Origin: DASXYG01 sp036502625
Lineage (GTDB): Bacteria > Actinomycetota > Actinomycetes > Streptosporangiales > Streptosporangiaceae
Direction: 5' to 3'
Assembly: GCA_036502625.1 (NCBI GenBank)
Contig: DASXYG010000024.1
Coordinates: forward strand, 1 to 15,247
DNA length: 15,247 nt
This document shows positions 1 to 7,110 of this stretch, in pieces. Every line of letters starts with the position of its first letter. Positions within the stretch are counted from its first letter, which is position 1. The notes under the pieces were generated by a model. The model had not been told where the DNA came from. It ran no database searches and saw only the letters and a list, made by a program, of their open reading frames with translations. A program made the translations under genes and the position numbers.

Positions 1-1340
1 TCAACCCCATGAGCAAGGCACGCGAGCTGCGCGAACTGCTCACCGACTCGAGTGCGCGCGCCCTGGTCGCGCACGAGAACCTGTACGCCGAGCACGCCGC
101 GGACGTCGTGCCGGGCACGTCCGTGCGGATCGCGGTCACCACGAGCGAACGGGACTTCCAGACCCGCGACGACCCGCGCGTGTTCGCCGGCGTGACCCGC
201 GTACGCGCTCCCGGAACCGAGGACCTGTGCGCCCTGCTCGACGCCCACGCCGGCCGGCACCCCGCCCCGGTCGCCACCGGCCCGGACGACGTCGCGTTCC
301 TGACGTACACGTCCGGCACCACGGGCCCGCCGAAGGGCGCCATGAACACGCACCGGAACGTGGTGTTCGCCGCGCAGGTGTACCGCGACTGGATCGAGCT
401 CGGCCCGGCCGACACGATCCTCGGCGTCGCGCCGCTGTTCCACATCACCGGCATCGTCGGGCACACCGCGCTGGCCCTGCTGCTGCCCGCGCCGCTGGTC
501 CTGGCGTACCGGTTCGACCCGGCGGTGATGCTCGACGCCGTGCGCGAGCACCGGCCCACGTTCACCGTCGGCGCGATCACCGCGTACATCGCGCTCCTCA
601 ACGCGCCCGGCGCCGACCGCGCCACCTTCCGCAGCCTCACCAAGGCGTACTCCGGCGGCGCCCCCATCCCGCCGACCGTCGTGCACGCGTTCGCCGACGC
701 GCTCGGGCCGAGCATCCACAACATCTACGGCCTGACCGAGACCACCTCCCCGTCGCACGCCGTGCCGCTGGGCGCGAGCGCGCCGGTGGACCCGGTGTCC
801 GGCGCGCTGTCCGTCGGCGTCCCCGTGTACGACACGGTCGTCCGGGTCGTCGGCGAGGACGGCGCGGAGCTGCCGCCCGGCGGCATCGGCGAGCTGGTCA
901 CGTACGGCCCGCAGGTCGTGCCCGGCTACTGGGGCAAGCCCGAGGAGACCGAGCACGCGCTCGGCGGCGGGGGCCTGCTCACCGGCGACGTCGGCTACAT
1001 GGACGAGGACGGCTGGTTCTACCTCGTCGACCGCAAGAAGGACCAGATCAACGCCGGCGGCTACAAGGTGTGGCCGCGCGAGGTGGAGGACGTGCTGTAC
1101 GAGCACCCGTCCGTACGCGAGGCCGCCGTCGTGGGCGTGCCGGACGCGTACCGGGGCGAGACGGTGAAGGCGTACGTCAGCCTGCGCCCCGGCACGGCCG
1201 CCGAGCCCGCGGACCTGATCGCGTTCTGCCGCGAGCGGATGGCCGCGTACAAGTACCCGCGCCAGGTGGAGATCAGGGACGAGCTGCCGAAGACGAACAC
1301 CGGCAAGCTGCTCCGCCGCGCGCTGCGGGACCGCGGCTAG
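1..1340 (+). CDS. Acyl-CoA synthetase / AMP-binding ligase, 5'-truncated by window edge
   Basis: Adenylate-forming enzyme (ANL superfamily) that activates a carboxylic acid with ATP and transfers it to CoA; substrate unknown. Numbering from the ATG at 9: the P-loop YTSGTTGPPKG spans residues 100-110, IYGLTET is at 239-245, the hinge region DRKKD is at 341-345 followed by GGYKVWPREVE, and the catalytic lysine lies in PKTNTGK (K433). The first in-frame ATG is probably not the start: the codons before it read Asn-Pro, and NPM-S-x-x-REL is the usual internal motif of these ligases. About 60-100 N-terminal residues are therefore missing beyond the edge. Medium- or long-chain fatty-acid, or CoA-ester catabolic, ligase is the likeliest role. 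No partner gene is visible in the window. The stop overlaps that of a degraded minus-strand reading frame. Confidence 0.9.
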   Translation, partial: NPMSKARELRELLTDSSARALVAHENLYAEHAADVVPGTSVRIAVTTSERDFQTRDDPRVFAGVTRVRAPGTEDLCALLDAHAGRHPAPVATGPDDVAFLTYTSGTTGPPKGAMNTHRNVVFAAQVYRDWIELGPADTILGVAPLFHITGIVGHTALALLLPAPLVLAYRFDPAVMLDAVREHRPTFTVGAITAYIALLNAPGADRATFRSLTKAYSGGAPIPPTVVHAFADALGPSIHNIYGLTETTSPSHAVPLGASAPVDPVSGALSVGVPVYDTVVRVVGEDGAELPPGGIGELVTYGPQVVPGYWGKPEETEHALGGGGLLTGDVGYMDEDGWFYLVDRKKDQINAGGYKVWPREVEDVLYEHPSVREAAVVGVPDAYRGETVKAYVSLRPGTAAEPADLIAFCRERMAAYKYPRQVEIRDELPKTNTGKLLRRALRDRG

Positions 1341-1518
1341 GCGGCCGCGCCCGGCGTCTCCTCCCGCGCGCGCAGGTAGTGCCGCGCGCGCTCGGTGATG
1401 GGGCTGTGGTCGTAGGGCGCGGACGGCGGCCCTCGTCACCGACCTCACCGCCGAGCGCGCGCATCGACCGGACGATCACCGAGCCGGCGGACGCCCCCGG
1501 AACGAAGCGGTACGGCAC
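1337..1518 (-). pseudogene. Possible remnant of a small minus-strand gene, frameshifted
   Basis: Reading from a GTG at 1518 gives VPYRFVPGASAG... followed by VIVRSMRALGGEVGDEG, then the frame degenerates into Arg/Pro-rich sequence running into the ligase gene. In the next frame, from about 1435, the sequence again looks protein-like (APYDHSPITERARHYL, then RAREETPGAAA) and ends at a TAG at 1339-1337 that overlaps the ligase stop. The two halves joined would make about 60 residues. This suggests one indel, either a real decay event or a sequencing error. I do not recognise the family. The rest of 1341-1622 holds only the upstream region of the kinase gene. Confidence 0.35.
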
Positions 1519-1524
1519 GGGCGA

Positions 1525-1530
1525 TAGGGT
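1525..1530 (+). promoter_or_regulatory. Possible -10 element (TAGGGT) for the kinase gene
   Basis: TAGGGT fits the actinobacterial TANNNT -10 pattern and would place the transcript start near 1537, giving a leader of about 85 nt before the kinase ATG at 1623. No convincing -35 hexamer is visible 16-18 bp upstream, so this is tentative. Confidence 0.25.
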
Positions 1531-1534
1531 CCAT

Positions 1535-1550
1535 TGCCAGATTCATGGCA
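1535..1550. repeat. Inverted repeat TGCCA-N6-TGGCA upstream of the kinase gene
   Basis: A 5-bp dyad just downstream of the candidate -10 element. The 8-mer ATTGCCAG at 1533-1540, which covers its left arm, recurs at 1586-1593 inside the next inverted repeat. The placement would suit a regulator site, but short dyads are common in such GC-rich DNA. Confidence 0.25.
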
Positions 1551-1576
1551 TGATCGCCCGACGTCTCCCCGTCCCA

Positions 1577-1598
1577 TCTGCCACGATTGCCAGGCAGA
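1577..1598. repeat. Inverted repeat TCTGCC-N10-GGCAGA in the kinase leader
   Basis: Six-bp arms at 1577-1582 and 1593-1598, ending about 14 bp before the Shine-Dalgarno of the kinase gene. It could be an operator or a leader hairpin; there is no U-tract to make it a terminator. Confidence 0.3.
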
Positions 1599-1622
1599 GC
1601 ACACACGACCCGGGAAGGACGC

Positions 1623-3659
1623 ATGGCCCACCACGACCCCCTCGAACCGGACGACCCGCGCCAGATCGGCGCGTACCGGCTGACCGGTCGGCTCGGCGTC
1701 GGCGGGCAGGGCATCGTCTACCTCGCGGGCTCCCCGGCCGAGCCGGACGAGCACGTCGCCGTCAAGCTGCTGCACACCGACTGGCTGCGCGACCCCACGG
1801 CGCTCGGCCGCCTGGCCAAGGAGGTCGCCTCGGCGCGGCGGGTGGCGTCGTTCTGCACCGCGCGCGTGGTCGACGCCGACCTCGAGGCCCGCCCGCCGTA
1901 CATCGTCAGCGAGTACATCGAGGGCCCCACGCTGCTCACGCACGTGACGCAGAAGGGGCCGCTGTCCGGTTCGCGGCTCGTGCGGCTCGCGGTGGGCGCG
2001 GCGACCGCGCTCACGGCCATCCACCAGGCGGGCGTGGTCCACCGCGACTTCAAGCCCGGCAACATCATCCTCGGCCCCGACGGCCCCCGCGTGATCGACT
2101 TCGGTATCGCGCGCGAGCAGGCCGTCGACCCCACGGGTACGACCGGCATCGTCGGCACCCCCGTCTACATGGCGCCCGAGCACTTCCTCGGCACGCCCAT
2201 CGGCCCGGCCGCCGACGTCTTCGCCTGGGCGTCGACGATGGTCTACGCCGCGACCGGCCGCGGCCCGTTCACCGCGCCCACGATCCCGGCGATCATGAAC
2301 CGCGTCATCAACGACGCGCCCACCACCGGCGACCTCCCCGAGCCGCTGGCCGGGCTGATCGCCCGCTGCCTGGCGAAGGACCCCGAGGCCCGCCCGTCCT
2401 CGCGCGACCTCCTCCTGGGCCTGCTGGCCGACACCGAGCAGACCGTCCCCGGCGACGGCCCGGTGTTCGCGGCCGCCTCGGTCGCCGCCCAGTCGGGCCC
2501 CACCCCGTTCAGCCCGCCGCCGCCCAACGGCGACCCCGCGGCCGACCACCAGGACACCGACGCCGGGCCCGGCCCGCGTCCGGCCCCGTCGGGCCCCGAC
2601 CCCGTCCACATGGTCCCGCCGCCCGCGTACGGCGCGCCGCCCACGCCCCCGAGCGGCGGCCACTACGGCGACACCCCGTACGACGCCCCGGCCGCCGCGG
2701 CCGGTGGCCCCCCGCCCGTGCCGACCGCGGCCATGCCCCCGGCGGCCTCCGCGGGCACCGGGCCGAACCCGAATGTCCAGGCCATGGCGGGCCCGCCGCA
2801 CGGCGGTTCCGGCCCGCTCCTCGGCCCCACCCCCATCGGCCCACCCGGCGGCCCCGGCGGGCCGTCCGGTCCGGGCGGCGCCGCCACGCCCGGCGGCACC
2901 GGCGGGCCGGGGAAGCCGCGCAGGGGGAAGCTGCTCGCCGGGATCGCCGGCGGCGTCGCCGCGGTCCTCATCGTGGCCGGGGCCGGATACCTCGCCTTCG
3001 GCCGTACGACCGACCAGGCGCGCGCCGCGAACGACAGCCCGCAGGCGCAGTCGAGCCCGTCCACCACGCAGACCACGGGCAACGACGCCGCCGGCAAGAA
3101 CGACTCCAACGCCCAGCAGGCCGCGAAGAACCAGCAGAAGGGCAAGAAGGGGACCCTCGGCAAGGGCAAGCGGCCCGGCAAGAACGGCGGCCGCGACGGC
3201 ACCGGCGGGACCGGCGGCAAGACCGGCGGCCACCCCGGCAGCACCAAGAACCCGAGCCACCCGAGCGGCAAGAACCCCCCGCCGGCGCCCCCGCAGCCCA
3301 AGGCCAACCGCTACACCGCGGGCCAGGCCTGCGGTTCCGGCTACCGCGTGCTGGAGTCCCACGCCCTGTACGCAAAGGGCTACCGGGTCGCCACGACCTA
3401 CCTGCTCTACAACGACGGCAACGCCTACAACTGCGCCGTCACCATGCGGTCGGACACCGGAACGGGCAGCGGCAGCGGCCGGGTGACCGCGTTCCTCCAG
3501 GCGCACGGCTCCGGCGGCCACTCCGACGCCGGCGCGTACAAGTGGTACGCGGGCCCGCTGCGGGTGCACGCGCCGAAGGTCTGCGTACGCTACGGCGGTT
3601 CGCTCACGACCGGTTCGGCCACCGCGTCGTGGACCAGCGGCTACATCCGCTGCGGCTGA
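1623..3659 (+). CDS. Membrane Ser/Thr protein kinase (PASTA-less, receptor type) with extracytoplasmic four-Cys domain
   Basis: Predicted Hanks-type kinase of 678 aa. The ATG at 1623 follows the ribosome site GGGAAGGA; an in-frame TTG at 1587 lacks one and adds no conserved sequence. Domains: kinase domain about residues 15-275, with glycine loop GVGGQG (25-30), lysine K48, catalytic HRDFKPGN (140-147, D142), DFG (159-161) and APE (184-186). A Pro/Gly/Ala-rich linker runs to about 430. A single transmembrane helix spans about 437-459. A Lys/Gly/Asn-rich stalk follows, then a C-terminal domain from about 550 with four cysteines (QAC, YNCAV, KVCVRY, YIRCG). By pattern, the last domain resembles actinomycete spore-associated protein A-like secreted domains (CGSGY..., YNxxNxxNCxVT, YAGP, CVxxGG, CG at the end); this is my reading, not a search result. 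Activating autophosphorylation in the TGTTGIVGT loop is expected from the family. Phosphorylation targets are unknown, and no partner phosphatase is adjacent. Confidence 0.92.
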   Translation: MAHHDPLEPDDPRQIGAYRLTGRLGVGGQGIVYLAGSPAEPDEHVAVKLLHTDWLRDPTALGRLAKEVASARRVASFCTARVVDADLEARPPYIVSEYIEGPTLLTHVTQKGPLSGSRLVRLAVGAATALTAIHQAGVVHRDFKPGNIILGPDGPRVIDFGIAREQAVDPTGTTGIVGTPVYMAPEHFLGTPIGPAADVFAWASTMVYAATGRGPFTAPTIPAIMNRVINDAPTTGDLPEPLAGLIARCLAKDPEARPSSRDLLLGLLADTEQTVPGDGPVFAAASVAAQSGPTPFSPPPPNGDPAADHQDTDAGPGPRPAPSGPDPVHMVPPPAYGAPPTPPSGGHYGDTPYDAPAAAAGGPPPVPTAAMPPAASAGTGPNPNVQAMAGPPHGGSGPLLGPTPIGPPGGPGGPSGPGGAATPGGTGGPGKPRRGKLLAGIAGGVAAVLIVAGAGYLAFGRTTDQARAANDSPQAQSSPSTTQTTGNDAAGKNDSNAQQAAKNQQKGKKGTLGKGKRPGKNGGRDGTGGTGGKTGGHPGSTKNPSHPSGKNPPPAPPQPKANRYTAGQACGSGYRVLESHALYAKGYRVATTYLLYNDGNAYNCAVTMRSDTGTGSGSGRVTAFLQAHGSGGHSDAGAYKWYAGPLRVHAPKVCVRYGGSLTTGSATASWTSGYIRCG

Positions 3660-3689
3660 CCCGTACGGCCCACCCGGCCCGCGGGCGGT

Positions 3690-4544
3690 TCAGCGCCAGG
3701 CGGTGATCAGCCAGGCGTTGGCCGCGTCCGGGTCGGTCTGGTCGAGCACCGGCGGCACGGGCCGGTCGTACGCCGCGGCCACCTTCGCGGGGTCGGCGAC
3801 CTCCACCGTCCAGCCGTAGCCGGCGAGCCAGCCCGCGGGGTCCTCCACCGAGGAGCGCCAGATCTCGTCGATGCCGGCCAGGGCGTCGATGATCTCGCCG
3901 CTCTCCGGGATGCGCGCGAGGTCGACCTGCATGTGGTCGCTGATCATGTGGCTGCCCGGCGCGGACAGCCGGGCGATGCGCTCCAGCAGCCGGTCGTTGT
4001 CCGGGTCGTCCATGTAGACCATCAGGCCCTCGACGACCCACGCGGTGGGCTGCGACGGGTCGAACCCGGAGGCGCGCAGCGGCAGCGGCCAGTCGGCGCG
4101 GAGGTCCACCGGGATCTCCACGCGCGGGCACGTCGCCTTGATGTCCGCCCCGGCGAGCGCGCGGCGCTTGAACGCCAGCACCTCCGGGATGTCCAGCTCG
4201 TACAGCCGGGTGCCCTCGGGCCACGGCAGCCGGAACCCGCGCCCGTCGAGCCCGGCGGCGGGCACCACCACCTGGCGGCACCCGGACCGGCAGGCGTCGA
4301 GCAGCAGGTCATCGAAGTAGCGGGTGCGCAGCGCGGCGTATCCGGCGTAGAGCGGCAGCATGTCGCTCAGGGTGACGTCGTCGGCGAGGCCGGGGATCTC
4401 CGCCTCGGTCTGCGCCAGGTCGACGAACAGGCTCGCCACGGGATCGGTGAACAGGCGATCGGGCCTGGCACTCTCCGCGCGCCGCTCGGCGGCCATGCTC
4501 ACCGCGGTGATTCCGACCCCGTTCGGCAGATCGCGCTCGACCAT
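3690..4544 (-). CDS. SAM-dependent methyltransferase, LCMT/PPM1-like (TIGR00027 type)
   Basis: 284-aa class I methyltransferase of the family of putative leucine carboxyl methyltransferase-like proteins that is expanded in mycobacteria and streptomycetes. Family landmarks: GVGITAVSMAAERRAES at the N-terminus, RTRYFDD, a SAM-binding loop QVVVPAAGLDGRGFRL (from residue 91), the acidic strand ELDIPEVLAFKRRAL, and WVVEGLMVYM (169-178). Substrates of this family are mostly unknown; small-molecule or polyketide O-methylation is the usual suggestion. The ATG at 4544 has no Shine-Dalgarno. Instead a TAGGGT -10 box sits 6 nt upstream, so a leaderless transcript is likely. The diguanylate cyclase gene ends 36 bp upstream on the same strand; co-transcription is possible. 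It converges on the kinase gene, with 30 bp between the stops. Confidence 0.88.
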   Translation of the reverse strand: MVERDLPNGVGITAVSMAAERRAESARPDRLFTDPVASLFVDLAQTEAEIPGLADDVTLSDMLPLYAGYAALRTRYFDDLLLDACRSGCRQVVVPAAGLDGRGFRLPWPEGTRLYELDIPEVLAFKRRALAGADIKATCPRVEIPVDLRADWPLPLRASGFDPSQPTAWVVEGLMVYMDDPDNDRLLERIARLSAPGSHMISDHMQVDLARIPESGEIIDALAGIDEIWRSSVEDPAGWLAGYGWTVEVADPAKVAAAYDRPVPPVLDQTDPDAANAWLITAWR

Positions 4545-4562
4545 GCGATCACCCTAACCCTA
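4545..4562 (-). promoter_or_regulatory. Leaderless-type promoter -10 element (tandem TAGGGT)
   Basis: On the minus strand TAGGGT occurs twice in tandem (4562-4557 and 4556-4551), and the proximal copy ends 6 nt before the ATG at 4544. This is the standard -10 to +1 distance, so transcription would begin at or next to the start codon. A -35 box is not obvious. Confidence 0.45.
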
Positions 4563-4580
4563 CGTACGACCCGGGGGGAC

Positions 4581-5648
4581 TCACTGTCGGGAAGGGGGGC
4601 GCCAGCCGAAGGCGGACGGCGGGTTCGGGTCGGGTGCGTGGTAGACGGTGTCCCGTCCGAAGGCCTTCGCGTCGTACAGCGCGCGGTCGGCGGCGGCGAC
4701 CAGGCCGAGGGGGTCGGCGGCCTGCGGCGGTGTCGTGGTGACGCCGATGCTGACGGTCAGCGGCGACGGCCACGACCGGGACTCCTCGCGCAGGTGGCCG
4801 CAGATGCGCATGGCCATCGCGTCGGCGTCGGCGGACCCGCAGTCGGGCAGCAGGACGCAGAACTCCTCGCCGCCGTACCTGGCGACGATGTCGGTACGCC
4901 GCACCTCGCCGAGCAGCAGCACCCCGAGGCGGCGCAGCGCCTCGTCGCCTGCCTGGTGGCCGTCGGTGTCGTTCAGCCGCTTGAAGTGGTCGATGTCGAT
5001 GAGCAGGACGGCGAGCGAGCGCCGGTCGCGCGCGCTGCGCAGCACCTCGCGCTCCAGCGCCTCGTCGAACGCGCGGCGGGTGAGCAGGCCGGTCAGCGCG
5101 TCGGTGTGCGCCTCGGCGCGCGCGGACGTCAGCGTCTCCATGATGCTGCGCCGCAGCGACGTGACGACCAGGAGCGTCAGCACGACCGTCACGGCGACCG
5201 CGAGCAGCAGCGTGACGGTGGCCGTGCCCGCGTACGCGATGGCGATCGGCGTGTACATCGCCAGGACGGCCGCGACGGTGATCCACGCGACGCGGGTGGA
5301 CAGGAAGTAGCAGGCGAACATCACCGGCCAGATGAGCAGCAGCTCGCCGCCGTCGTCCGCGGTGCGCAGCAGGGCGAGGTCGGCGCAGACGAGCGCGGCG
5401 CCGACAACGGGCAGCGCGCGCAGGGCCCAGCGCGGCAGCCGCGCGGGCAGGAGCACGCACACGAGCCCGGCGGCGAGGGCGACCGCGACGGTCACGGCGT
5501 ACAGCGACGCGTCGTCCGGCGGGGCGCCGCGGCCGTCGACGAGGGCCAGGATGCCGGACAGCACGCCGCCGGCCAGCAGCATTCCGCCGCCGACCAGCCC
5601 GACCGTCCGGTTACCGTGCCGGATCGTCACGTCCGAGATACGCACCAT
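4581..5648 (-). CDS. Membrane-bound diguanylate cyclase (GGDEF domain)
   Basis: Makes the second messenger c-di-GMP from two GTP. From the ATG at 5648 the protein has 355 aa: an N-terminal membrane part with about six hydrophobic segments (residues about 15-170), then a GGDEF domain from about 190. The active-site signature is YGGEEF (GGEEF at 259-263). The inhibitory I-site RxxD (RRTD, 250-253) lies five residues before the signature, so product feedback is predicted. DxDHFKxxND (IDIDHFKRLND) and the late SIGVT strand are also present. No EAL or HD-GYP phosphodiesterase domain is attached. An in-frame GTG at 5669 would add seven residues, MLPVLSV; neither start has a clear Shine-Dalgarno. 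TACTTT lies five nt before the ATG, which again would suit a leaderless message. It is divergent from the methyltransferase pair starting at 5812. Confidence 0.92.
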   Translation of the reverse strand: MVRISDVTIRHGNRTVGLVGGGMLLAGGVLSGILALVDGRGAPPDDASLYAVTVAVALAAGLVCVLLPARLPRWALRALPVVGAALVCADLALLRTADDGGELLLIWPVMFACYFLSTRVAWITVAAVLAMYTPIAIAYAGTATVTLLLAVAVTVVLTLLVVTSLRRSIMETLTSARAEAHTDALTGLLTRRAFDEALEREVLRSARDRRSLAVLLIDIDHFKRLNDTDGHQAGDEALRRLGVLLLGEVRRTDIVARYGGEEFCVLLPDCGSADADAMAMRICGHLREESRSWPSPLTVSIGVTTTPPQAADPLGLVAAADRALYDAKAFGRDTVYHAPDPNPPSAFGWRPPSRQ

Positions 5649-5769
5649 CACCGAAAGTACCGGAAGCACGGGTGCTGACCGGTAGTTCCTAAGTGACTAC
5701 GTACTGACATCCCGAGTAAGACATCTCCCGCCGGGACCAGCGGAAATCAGACACGAATGACAAAACGGA

Positions 5770-5775
5770 TATGGT
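5770..5775 (+). promoter_or_regulatory. Possible -10 element (TATGGT) for the methyltransferase pair
   Basis: TATGGT matches TANNNT and would put the transcript start near 5782, leaving a leader of about 30 nt that contains the GGAAGGAG ribosome site ahead of the ATG at 5812. The -35 region (about 5747-5752) is a poor match. Confidence 0.3.
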
Positions 5776-5811
5776 CGTGGGAATTCCCGGGGCACGGAAG
5801 GAGCGACACGA

Positions 5812-6420
5812 ATGGATGAGCATCAGGAGATGCTCCAGCGCGTTTACCACCTGAGCAGTCCGGACGAGGTCGAGGGCACGTACGACGACTGGGCCGGCGG
5901 CTACGACGCGGAGCTGCTCGGCGACCTGGCGTACGTCGGGCCGCGCATGGCGGCCGAGCGGTTCGCCGCGCTCGTCGCGCCGGGCGCGGCCGTCCTGGAC
6001 GCGGGGTGCGGCACGGGCCTCGTCGGCGCCGAGCTCGCGGAGCGCGGGTTCACGACGATCGACGGCGTCGACCTCTCCCAGGGCATGCTCGACGAAGCGC
6101 GCGCCAAGGGCTGCTACCGCACCCTCCAGAAGGCCGACCTCACCGCACGACTGCCCTTCGACGACGACACGTACGACGCCACCATCTGCGTCGGCACCCT
6201 CACCGAAGGACACGTCGGACCCGAGGCACTCGACGAGCTCATCCGCGTCACCCGCGAGCGCGTGGTCGTCGCGATCCTCTGCCGTATCTGGGCGCCGCTC
6301 GGCTACGAGGCGTACATCGCCGGCCTTGAGGAGCGGGGCGCCGCACGGCTCGTCGAGTCGACCGAGCGCCCGTGCGTCGAGGACCAGAACGCCTACGTCT
6401 GCGTCATCGAACCGCGATGA
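5812..6420 (+). CDS. Class I SAM-dependent methyltransferase, METTL27 (WBSCR27)-like, copy 1
   Basis: 202 aa, small single-domain Rossmann methyltransferase. Landmarks are the N-terminal YDDWAGGYDAEL segment typical of METTL27-like proteins, SAM-binding motif I LDAGCGTG (D63-G69), the acidic strand IDGVDLSQGML, and FDDDTYDATICVGTL. The ATG follows a strong GGAAGGAG site with 8 nt spacing. The substrate is unknown. It is the first of two adjacent paralogues: the next gene starts 14 bp after its stop, so they form one transcription unit. The stretch 6061-6257 is almost identical at the DNA level to 6684-6880 of the second copy, whereas the ends of the two genes have diverged. Confidence 0.9.
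   Translation: MDEHQEMLQRVYHLSSPDEVEGTYDDWAGGYDAELLGDLAYVGPRMAAERFAALVAPGAAVLDAGCGTGLVGAELAERGFTTIDGVDLSQGMLDEARAKGCYRTLQKADLTARLPFDDDTYDATICVGTLTEGHVGPEALDELIRVTRERVVVAILCRIWAPLGYEAYIAGLEERGAARLVESTERPCVEDQNAYVCVIEPR
6061..6257 (+). repeat. Near-identical segment shared by the two methyltransferase genes (copy 1)
   Basis: Aligns without gaps to 6684-6880 (offset 623 bp). I count 11 differences in 197 bp by eye. Third codon positions are conserved too, which contrasts with the diverged flanks of the same genes and suggests a gene-conversion tract. Confidence 0.75.
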
Positions 6421-6434
6421 GGGGAGAAGCCGCC

Positions 6435-7046
6435 ATGGATGCCGACTACCCGATGCTCGAGCGGGTGTACAACCTCTCCAGCACGGCCGAGGCCGAGAGC
6501 GTCTACGACGACTGGGCCGGCACGTACGACACCGACACCACCGACGGCTTGGGCTACGTCGCCCCGGGCATCGCCGCCGACCGCCTGGCCGCGCTGGCAC
6601 CGGCCGGCGCCGCGGTGCTGGACGCCGGCTGCGGCACCGGGCTGGTCGGCGCGGAGCTGGGCCGCCGCGGGTTCGCCACGATCGACGGCATCGACCTCTC
6701 CCAAGGAATGCTCGACCAGGCCCGCGCCAAGGGCTGCTACCGCACCCTCCAGAAGGCCGACCTCACCGCCCGCCTCCCCTTCGACGACGACACGTACGAC
6801 GCCACCATCTGCGTCGGCACCCTCACCGAAGGACACGTCGGACCCGAAGCGCTCGACGAGCTCATCCGCGTCACCCGCGACCACCTGGTGCTGACCGTGC
6901 TGGGCCGCATCTGGGAGTCGCTCGGCTACCACGCCTACATCGACGGCCTCGCCGAACGCGGCGCCGCCCGTCTGGTCGAGGCGGAGGAGCGCCCGTACCA
7001 CCAGGCCGAGAGCACCTGCCGCCTGGTCGTCCTCCGGACCCGCTGA
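6435..7046 (+). CDS. Class I SAM-dependent methyltransferase, METTL27-like, copy 2
   Basis: 203 aa paralogue of the preceding gene with the same landmarks: YDDWAGTYD, LDAGCGTG starting at D63, IDGIDLSQGML and FDDDTYDATICVGTL. The ATG at 6435 follows GAGGGGAG with 8 nt spacing; an in-frame start at 6372 would lie inside copy 1 and adds no conserved sequence. The N-terminal third and the last 55 residues differ clearly from copy 1, so the two proteins may prefer different substrates or pair with each other. Transcription probably ends at the perfect hairpin 19 bp after the stop. Confidence 0.9.
   Translation: MDADYPMLERVYNLSSTAEAESVYDDWAGTYDTDTTDGLGYVAPGIAADRLAALAPAGAAVLDAGCGTGLVGAELGRRGFATIDGIDLSQGMLDQARAKGCYRTLQKADLTARLPFDDDTYDATICVGTLTEGHVGPEALDELIRVTRDHLVLTVLGRIWESLGYHAYIDGLAERGAARLVEAEERPYHQAESTCRLVVLRTR
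6684..6880 (+). repeat. Near-identical segment shared by the two methyltransferase genes (copy 2)
   Basis: Partner of 6061-6257. The most conserved stretch, 6724-6880, carries only five differences, all silent or nearly so. It ends abruptly after the CGCGA of the ITRD/RVTRE region, where the reading frames begin to differ. Confidence 0.75.
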
Positions 7047-7065
7047 CCGGAGGACCACCGCACGA

Positions 7066-7104
7066 CGACGCCCCCGCATCCGGCGACCGGATGCGGGGGC
7101 GTCG
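7066..7104. terminator. Perfect 18-bp hairpin with 3-nt loop, bidirectional terminator
   Basis: Arms 7066-7083 and 7087-7104 are exact reverse complements around a CGA loop. The element lies between two convergent genes, 19 bp after the plus-strand stop and 6 bp after the minus-strand stop. There is no U-tract, which is common for actinobacterial terminators. Confidence 0.85.
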
Positions 7105-7110
7105 CGGGCG

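Noticed and set aside
1476..3569. Long minus-strand reading frame antisense to the kinase gene
   Set aside because: Low-complexity Arg/Gly/Ala/Val sequence without any recognisable domain; explained by third-position GC bias of the kinase gene.
3677..3686. Palindrome GCCCGCGGGC between the convergent kinase and methyltransferase genes
   Set aside because: It has no loop and only 10 bp of GC; expected often by chance at this base composition, so I do not call it a terminator.
227..3706. Very long plus-strand reading frame (over 1100 codons) across the ligase and kinase genes
   Set aside because: It is an Arg/Pro/Ala-rich alternate frame typical of GC-rich DNA and overlaps two well-supported genes in other frames.
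5689..6600. Minus-strand reading frame antisense to the first methyltransferase
   Set aside because: Composition is that of an antisense frame (LVAERRPD..., VEGQSCGEVGL); part of it repeats in the second copy only because the genes are paralogues.
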